A stretch of DNA of 46,201 bases from an uncultured bacterium (lineage in GTDB: Bacteria; Desulfobacterota; BSN033; UBA1163), in assembly GCA_938045955.1 (NCBI GenBank), contig CALIBK010000039.1, positions 1 through 46,201 of the forward strand. Direction: 5' to 3'. Position numbers and translations under genes: made by a program. Positions 41,729-46,201 of the stretch are shown one piece after another (within the stretch, counting starts at the first letter, position 1; each line of letters begins with the position of its first letter). Below the pieces are notes generated by a model. It had not been told where the DNA came from, made no database searches, and was given only the letters and a program-made list of their open reading frames with translations.

Positions 41729-42604
41729 ATGAAATATGAGGGAATGATCTTTCGACCTCCGAGTGAAGCAGAGAGTTTAATTCTCCAGGTCACCGTAGGT
41801 TGTTCCTATAATCGATGTACCTTCTGTGGGGCTTACCGAGAGAAAATCTTTAGGATCAAATCATTTGAAGAGGTGAAAGAGGATATTGATGAAGCGAGTA
41901 GATTTGGGGGAAGCATAAGAAGGGTTTTTCTCGCCGACGGAGATGCCTTGGCTATTCCACAGAAGGATCTCTTAAGAATTCTTGAATATATGAAATCCAA
42001 GTTCCCTTACCTCGAGAGGGTAGGAATCTACGCAAATGCAAACGATATTTTAAAAAGGGATGGAGATGAATTAAAGGCTCTTAAAGATTTAGGTCTGGGG
42101 ATTATTTATATGGGACTGGAGTCAGGGAATCAAGAAGTTTTAAGAAGAGTGAAGAAGAATGCCACCATCGGGCGAATGGTCCAGGCTGCAAGGAGGGTTA
42201 AAGAATCTGAGATTCTTCTCTCTGTCACTGTCATCTTAGGACTTGGAGGCGTCGAATACAGTTTAATTCATGCGAAAGATACGGGAATAGTCCTTTCTGA
42301 AATGGATCCAGATTACGTAGGAGCGCTCTCCTTGATGGTGATTCCAGGAACTCCCATCGCAAAGGAGATCGAGGAAGGAAAATTCCTCCTTCCCGACCCA
42401 TTTGGTTTGATCAAAGAACTTGAAGTCATGGTTGAGCATCTGGAGGTGACCAGTTGCTTTTTTGCCTCCAATCATGCCTCAAACTACCTTCCTCTTCGAG
42501 TACGCTTACCAGAAGGGAAAGACGAGGCATTGAGACGTATCCGAGAGGTTTTACGAAGAAGAGATCCGGCATTGTTAAGACCTGAATTTCTGAGGGCACT
42601 GTAG
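41729..42604 (+). CDS. Radical SAM protein with CX4CX2C cluster motif
   Basis: A 291-residue enzyme. The iron-sulfur cluster cysteines are C25, C30 and C33 (GCSYNRCTFCGAY), with four residues between the first two instead of the usual three. DGDALAI, GLESGNQEVLRRVKKNA and VTVILGLGG are the GGE-like and SAM-binding parts of the barrel. A C-terminal region ends with LPLRVRLPEGKDEALRRIREVLRRRDPALLRPEFLRAL. This is the pattern of a COG1032-like group of unknown substrate. AAGGAGGAG precedes ATG 41729. It sits between an FtsB-like gene and a YbgC gene, seemingly in one operon. Confidence 0.85.
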   Translation: MKYEGMIFRPPSEAESLILQVTVGCSYNRCTFCGAYREKIFRIKSFEEVKEDIDEASRFGGSIRRVFLADGDALAIPQKDLLRILEYMKSKFPYLERVGIYANANDILKRDGDELKALKDLGLGIIYMGLESGNQEVLRRVKKNATIGRMVQAARRVKESEILLSVTVILGLGGVEYSLIHAKDTGIVLSEMDPDYVGALSLMVIPGTPIAKEIEEGKFLLPDPFGLIKELEVMVEHLEVTSCFFASNHASNYLPLRVRLPEGKDEALRRIREVLRRRDPALLRPEFLRAL

Positions 42605-42611
42605 GGAGAGA

Positions 42612-43034
42612 ATGATGGAGACAGTGGATGTGGACATCCGGGTGAGATATGCGGAGACGGACCAAATGGGGGTGGCCTATTATGCGAATTATCTGGTTTG
42701 GTTTGAAGTCGGCCGAACAGAGCTCTGCAGAAATAAAGGATTTCGTTACAGGGACTTAGAAGAGTTGGGGTATCGATTGGTGGTCACCGAGGTTTATTGC
42801 AAATATAGAAACTCAGCAAGATATGATGAAATAGTAACCGTCCGGACCCATCTCAAAGAGGTTAATAAGAGGAGGGTAACCTTCGGATATCAAATCCTGC
42901 GAAAGGACGGGAAGGAACTGATTGCTGAAGGTGAGACTCGACATATCTGTGTGAATGATAAAGGAAAAACGAAAAGCCTTCCCGATAGGTTTTTAAAGTG
43001 TCTAACCCGTTCATCCTTTACAGGAAGTCCTTGA
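42612..43034 (+). CDS. YbgC/FadM family acyl-CoA thioesterase
   Basis: A 140-residue hotdog protein. VRYAETDQMGVAYYANYLVWFEVGRTELCR is the active-site signature (catalytic Asp in TDQMG), followed by RYDEIVTVRTHLKEVNKRRVTFGYQI. YbgC-type enzymes hydrolyse short or medium acyl-CoAs and are often found with Tol-Pal genes. Here the large TPR and TonB-like genes upstream give a partly similar setting. Start ATG 42612 or 42615, eight bases after the radical SAM gene stop. Confidence 0.9.
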   Translation: MMETVDVDIRVRYAETDQMGVAYYANYLVWFEVGRTELCRNKGFRYRDLEELGYRLVVTEVYCKYRNSARYDEIVTVRTHLKEVNKRRVTFGYQILRKDGKELIAEGETRHICVNDKGKTKSLPDRFLKCLTRSSFTGSP

Positions 43035-43079
43035 CAGAGTTTATTGAAAATGGGTATTTGATAGAATAATCTCTCTTCA

Positions 43080-44141
43080 ATGAAAGAAAAAAGAATTTTA
43101 GTTATAAGATTGAGTGCCATTGGAGATGTAATTCGAACCCTTCCCGCTGTACAGGCATTAAAAAAACAACTTCCCTCCATCATCTCCTGGGTTGTTGAAG
43201 AACCTTCAAAAACCTTTCTCGAAAGTCAGCCGGAGATTGACGAAGTAATCCTCTTCCCAAGGAAGAGATGGACAGAAGGAATAAGATCGATTCGAAGGTT
43301 GAAAAGGTCCATATTGGAGATGGTGGAGTTGATTTTTTATCTTCGAGGGAAAAACTTCGATATAGCCCTCGATTTTCATGGGATCCTGAAAAGCGGTCTC
43401 CTCTCCCTCTTTTCAGGGGCTTTCCAACGGGTTGGATTTGCCCGAAGATGGAGTAAAGAGGGGAACTTTCTTTTTTCGAACATTAAGGTGAATCTTCCGG
43501 AAGAAAGAATCAGTCGATATCAAAGGAATTTTGCCCTTCTAAAAGGGATAGGATTAGATGCGACAGATCATTCCTTTCAACTCCATATTCCTCATGAAGA
43601 TAGACTGTATGTGGATTCATTCTTCTCTCAGCTTCCCAACCCTCTCAGAAAACCCTTAATTGCGATTCATCCTGGTTCAAGTCCAAAGACGATTTATAAA
43701 AGATGGATGCCGGATCGATACGGAATGCTGGCAGATCAATTAACCCGTGAATTTAGAGCCACCGTCCTTTTCACATGGGGTCCGGAGGAGCTGGAAGAAG
43801 TAAAAGCAATACAGAGTAAAATGAGGGAGTTATCATTTTTAGCTCCTCGAACCCATTCTTTGACTCAGTTGGCGGAGATATACCGGCGTTGTAATCTTTA
43901 TATCGGGGGGGATACCGGCCCTACCCATATTGCTTCATTGGTAAATGTACCCGTAGTGGTCATTTTTGGGCCCACTGACCCTGTTGAGAACGAACCTTTG
44001 GGTTTTCATAAGAAGGTGAGGAAAGAAGTAGGATGTAATCCCTGTCGGAACAGATCTTGCAAAAAAATCACCTGCTTAAAAGCCATCGAAGTAGAAGAGG
44101 TGTTCAAAGCAGTAAAAGACATTTTAAATCCAACTATTTGA
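43080..44141 (+). CDS. LPS heptosyltransferase, GT9 (WaaC/F-like)
   Basis: A 353-residue GT9 enzyme. It starts RILVIRLSAIGDVIRTLPAVQALKK, has AIHPGSSPKTIYKRWMPDRYG, and the donor-domain GDTGPTHIASLVNVPVVVIFGPTDP. Near the C-terminus is a cysteine-rich stretch (GCNPCRNRSCKKITC). It transfers a heptose from ADP-heptose to the LPS inner core at the cytosolic face of the membrane. I cannot tell heptosyltransferase I from II or III on sequence alone. It precedes the second heptosyltransferase by about 60 bases. Confidence 0.9.
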   Translation: MKEKRILVIRLSAIGDVIRTLPAVQALKKQLPSIISWVVEEPSKTFLESQPEIDEVILFPRKRWTEGIRSIRRLKRSILEMVELIFYLRGKNFDIALDFHGILKSGLLSLFSGAFQRVGFARRWSKEGNFLFSNIKVNLPEERISRYQRNFALLKGIGLDATDHSFQLHIPHEDRLYVDSFFSQLPNPLRKPLIAIHPGSSPKTIYKRWMPDRYGMLADQLTREFRATVLFTWGPEELEEVKAIQSKMRELSFLAPRTHSLTQLAEIYRRCNLYIGGDTGPTHIASLVNVPVVVIFGPTDPVENEPLGFHKKVRKEVGCNPCRNRSCKKITCLKAIEVEEVFKAVKDILNPTI

Positions 44142-44160
44142 TTTTATTTATAAATTATTG

Positions 44161-44189
44161 TTGATTTTAAGCTCATTATAGTGTATTTA
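44161..44189 (+). promoter_or_regulatory. Weak promoter-like sequence before the second heptosyltransferase gene
   Basis: TTGATT (44161-44166), a 17-base spacer, and TATTTA (44184-44189) in the AT-rich 59-base gap. The start codon follows closely and the ribosome binding site is poor. Confidence 0.3.
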
Positions 44190-44200
44190 TATTACTCATT

Positions 44201-45241
44201 ATGAAGGATGGAATAAATTTACAAAAGGTGAATCGCCTGTTAATTAGAGGAGTAAATTGGGTTGGAGATACTATTCTCACTTATCCCTCAGTTCAACAAT
44301 TAAGAATCCTCTTTCCCCGATCTCACATCGCCATCCTTGTTGTGGATCATTTAGTGGATTTATGGAGGACCTCCCCCTATATTGATGAAGTTATATCTTT
44401 TCGCAAGGAAAAGAAAACGAATCCACTCTGGGGGGATTTAAAACTTATTCAAGCTTTAAAGAAGAAGGGTTTTGATCTGGCAATCATTTTCCCCCGCTCT
44501 CTCCATTCTGCCCTTCAAATATTTTTGGCCGGTGTTCCCATTCGGGTTGGTTATCAATCGGGAGGACGTTCGCTCCTTCTCACCCATGGAATCCCCCGAA
44601 CAGAAGAGGTCCTCAACATCCATCGAATTTATTATTATCAAAAGCTGATTGAGTTATTTGGGAAAATAGAAACCGCCCTCACCCCAAAATTATTCCTGAG
44701 AACAGAAGATCGCCTTTGGGCTGATCAAACTTTAAAAAATTTTGGGGTCATGAATGGAGAGCTTTTAATCGGAATGAACCCTGGTGCCACCTACGGGATG
44801 GCTAAATGTTGGCCTCCTGAAAGATTCGGAGAATTAGGAAGGAAGCTTTCGGAGAACTTTCGAGTAAAAATCCTTTTATTCGGAAAGAAAGAGGAACAAT
44901 CTATGGTTGGAGAAATTGGTAAGTTTCTTGGAAGAAAAGGAATCGATTTGGCAGGAAAAACCAGTTTACTTCAGTTAGCTGCCCTTTTAGAACGATGTCA
45001 TCTCCTGATCACCAACGATACCGGAACAATGCATATGGCAGCAGCCGTGGGAACTCCTGTGGTGGCGATCTTCGGTTCAACCAATCCTGTGACTACAGGC
45101 CCATGGGGAGTAGGACACACCATCGTGAGAAAAGAGATCCCCTGCAGCCCTTGTTTTAAGAGAATGTGTCCAACTGACCATCGATGTATGAAATTAATTA
45201 CTGTTAACGATATATTAAAGGAATGTGATAAGTACTTATGA
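44201..45241 (+). CDS. LPS heptosyltransferase II-like, GT9
   Basis: A 346-residue GT9 protein. Features are LLIRGVNWVGDTILTYPSVQQLRILFP (waaF-type N-terminus), IFPRSLHSALQIFLAGVPIRVGYQ, GMNPGATYGMAKCWPPERFGEL and NDTGTMHMAAAVGTPVVAIFGSTNP, with a cysteine cluster at the end (CSPCFKRMC, HRC). It adds the second heptose of the LPS inner core. Its stop overlaps the start of the next gene (ATGA), so the LPS genes are translationally coupled. Confidence 0.92.
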   Translation: MKDGINLQKVNRLLIRGVNWVGDTILTYPSVQQLRILFPRSHIAILVVDHLVDLWRTSPYIDEVISFRKEKKTNPLWGDLKLIQALKKKGFDLAIIFPRSLHSALQIFLAGVPIRVGYQSGGRSLLLTHGIPRTEEVLNIHRIYYYQKLIELFGKIETALTPKLFLRTEDRLWADQTLKNFGVMNGELLIGMNPGATYGMAKCWPPERFGELGRKLSENFRVKILLFGKKEEQSMVGEIGKFLGRKGIDLAGKTSLLQLAALLERCHLLITNDTGTMHMAAAVGTPVVAIFGSTNPVTTGPWGVGHTIVRKEIPCSPCFKRMCPTDHRCMKLITVNDILKECDKYL

Positions 45242-46086
45242 GCATAACTTTAACTCCTCATGAGCTTTCGGTTTTATCTCAAAATCCGATCTCCGCTTGT
45301 ATTATATGCTTCAATGAGGAAGATAATATTCGGAGATGTTTGGAGAGTTTAAAATGGGTAAAAGATTCTGGAGGAGAAATCATCGTGGTAGACTCCTATA
45401 GCACAGACAGAACCGTGGAGATTTGTCATAAATTCACAGATAAGGTTTATCAAAATGAATGGCCTGGATATGTGAACCAGAAGAATTATGCTCTTTCCTT
45501 AGCTTCGAATGAATGGGTTCTTTCATTGGATGCAGATGAAATGATTTCCACCCAAGCTCGAGATGAGATTATTAAAGAGTGGAAAAATAATGGGTATGAA
45601 GTCTTTGACGGTTATTATTTTAGACGTCATACTTATTACCTCGGAAAGTGGATTAATCATGGGGGATGGTATCCGGATTATAAATTAAGGCTTTTTAGAA
45701 AGAGTAAGGGGAGATGGGGTGGAAATGATCCCCATGATCGAGTGATCATGCATAAATCAGCCCTTCTTAAAAAGTTTCAAGGCGAGATCCTTCACTTTAC
45801 TTATAAAAATATATCCCATCAACTAAAAACAATAGATCGATTTTCAGATGCTGCTTTAGAATCTCTCTTAGGACAGAAAAATATAATTACTTTTTTTAAT
45901 CTTCTTTTTAGACCACCTGTCAAATTTTTAGAAACTTATTTTTGGAAAGCAGGATTCTTAGATGGTCTTCCAGGTTTTATCATCGCTATTCTTTCGAGTT
46001 ATTATGTCTTTATCAAATATGCAAAACTATGGGAATTTAGAAAGGATAAAGAGAAATGGGAGACTACTCCTTTTGATGCCTTTTAG
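45238..46086 (+). CDS. Glycosyltransferase family 2 (LPS core, WaaE-like)
   Basis: A 282-residue GT-A enzyme. The N-terminal SACIICFNEEDNIRRCLESLKWV, the EIIVVDSYSTDRTVEI strand, and LSLDADEMIS (DxD-like metal site) define GT2; RHTYYLGKWINHGGWYPDYKLRLFRK and a C-terminal amphipathic or membrane-associated region (FLETYFWKAGFLDGLPGFIIAILSSYYVF) are characteristic of WaaE/KdtX-like LPS-core transferases. It probably adds glucose or another hexose to the heptose. ATG 45238 overlaps the upstream stop codon by four bases. Confidence 0.9.
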   Translation: MSITLTPHELSVLSQNPISACIICFNEEDNIRRCLESLKWVKDSGGEIIVVDSYSTDRTVEICHKFTDKVYQNEWPGYVNQKNYALSLASNEWVLSLDADEMISTQARDEIIKEWKNNGYEVFDGYYFRRHTYYLGKWINHGGWYPDYKLRLFRKSKGRWGGNDPHDRVIMHKSALLKKFQGEILHFTYKNISHQLKTIDRFSDAALESLLGQKNIITFFNLLFRPPVKFLETYFWKAGFLDGLPGFIIAILSSYYVFIKYAKLWEFRKDKEKWETTPFDAF

Positions 46087-46095
46087 GGAGATGCG

Positions 46096-46201
46096 TTGAA
46101 GATCCTACATCTTTTTAGCGATTGGAAATGGACAGGTCCTTCAGAACCAATTATAAATTTATGTAATGAATTGGGAAAAAGAGGTCACGAAGTTGTCCTT
46201 G
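46096..46201 (+). CDS. Glycosyltransferase (GT4-like), N-terminus only
   Basis: An open frame from TTG 46096 to the window end encodes KILHLFSDWKWTGPSEPIINLCNELGKRGHEVVL, the opening beta-strand and glycine-containing loop of a GT-B glycosyltransferase. GGGAG at 46086-46090 supports the TTG start. It continues the LPS gene cluster beyond the right edge. Confidence 0.75.
   Translation, partial: MKILHLFSDWKWTGPSEPIINLCNELGKRGHEVVL

Overview
The window looks like the chromosome of a Gram-negative bacterium, most likely a member of the Desulfobacterota (former Deltaproteobacteria) or a close relative. The reasons are an LPS core (heptosyltransferase) locus, several lipoproteins, a class A PBP, a 6-phosphofructokinase with pyrophosphate-type residues, a DUF6178-like protein, and dispersed GTCATTCC...GGAATCCAG hairpin repeats of a kind I associate with that group. 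Taxonomy is inferred from gene content only. Base composition and codon use look even throughout, and almost all genes are housekeeping or cell-envelope genes.

Layout. (1) 1-660: one end of an IS256-like element has cut off the 5' part of a tyrosine-recombinase gene that ends 14 nt before a tRNA-Thr(CGT). This looks like the scar of an integrated element. (2) 679-4675: DUF2284 protein, M48 metalloprotease lipoprotein, GNAT acetyltransferase, phosphofructokinase, then a MITE-like repeat. (3) 4679-9538: a stress island with groEL and groES, a small coiled-coil protein, and two near-identical Hsp20 genes placed on either side of a membrane-anchored Clp-fold (SDH-type) protease. The Hsp20 promoters share an unusual inverted repeat between -35 and -10. 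(4) 9553-14560: small unknown proteins, a MarC membrane protein, then an exporter-like operon (NEW3-domain membrane protein, ABC ATPase, ABC-2 permease) followed by a zinc-ribbon microprotein and an SPW-repeat membrane protein.

(5) 14702-27316: the most interesting region. It is a long, mostly overlapping gene run holding inositol-phosphate synthase, three paralogous GT-B proteins with a degenerate EX7E motif, a fourth glycosyltransferase, a dual-specificity-like phosphatase, two tandem GH130 enzymes, a stand-alone PMI-type cupin, a GH5-like hydrolase, a mannose-1-phosphate guanylyltransferase and a DUF6178-like protein. None has a signal peptide. Together they suggest a cytosolic cycle that builds and recycles a mannose-containing compound, possibly inositol-linked: glycosyltransferases use GDP-mannose, GH130 may return mannose-1-phosphate, and ManC regenerates GDP-mannose. 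A perfect 18-bp palindrome precedes the first gene.

(6) 27338-37479: small unknowns, PBP1A, a coiled-coil lipoprotein, a LysM-NlpC/P60 hydrolase, Sua5-type TsaC, flavin reductase, amidohydrolase, PaaI thioesterase, inositol monophosphatase, RarA and a lipoprotein-type PIMT. (7) 37567-46201: a 1010-residue TPR protein, a TonB-like protein, FtsB/DivIC-like protein, radical SAM protein, YbgC thioesterase, then LPS core genes (two heptosyltransferases, a GT2 and the start of another glycosyltransferase) running off the right edge. No stretch longer than 300 bases lacks a gene; the larger gaps hold the promoters, terminators and repeats listed.
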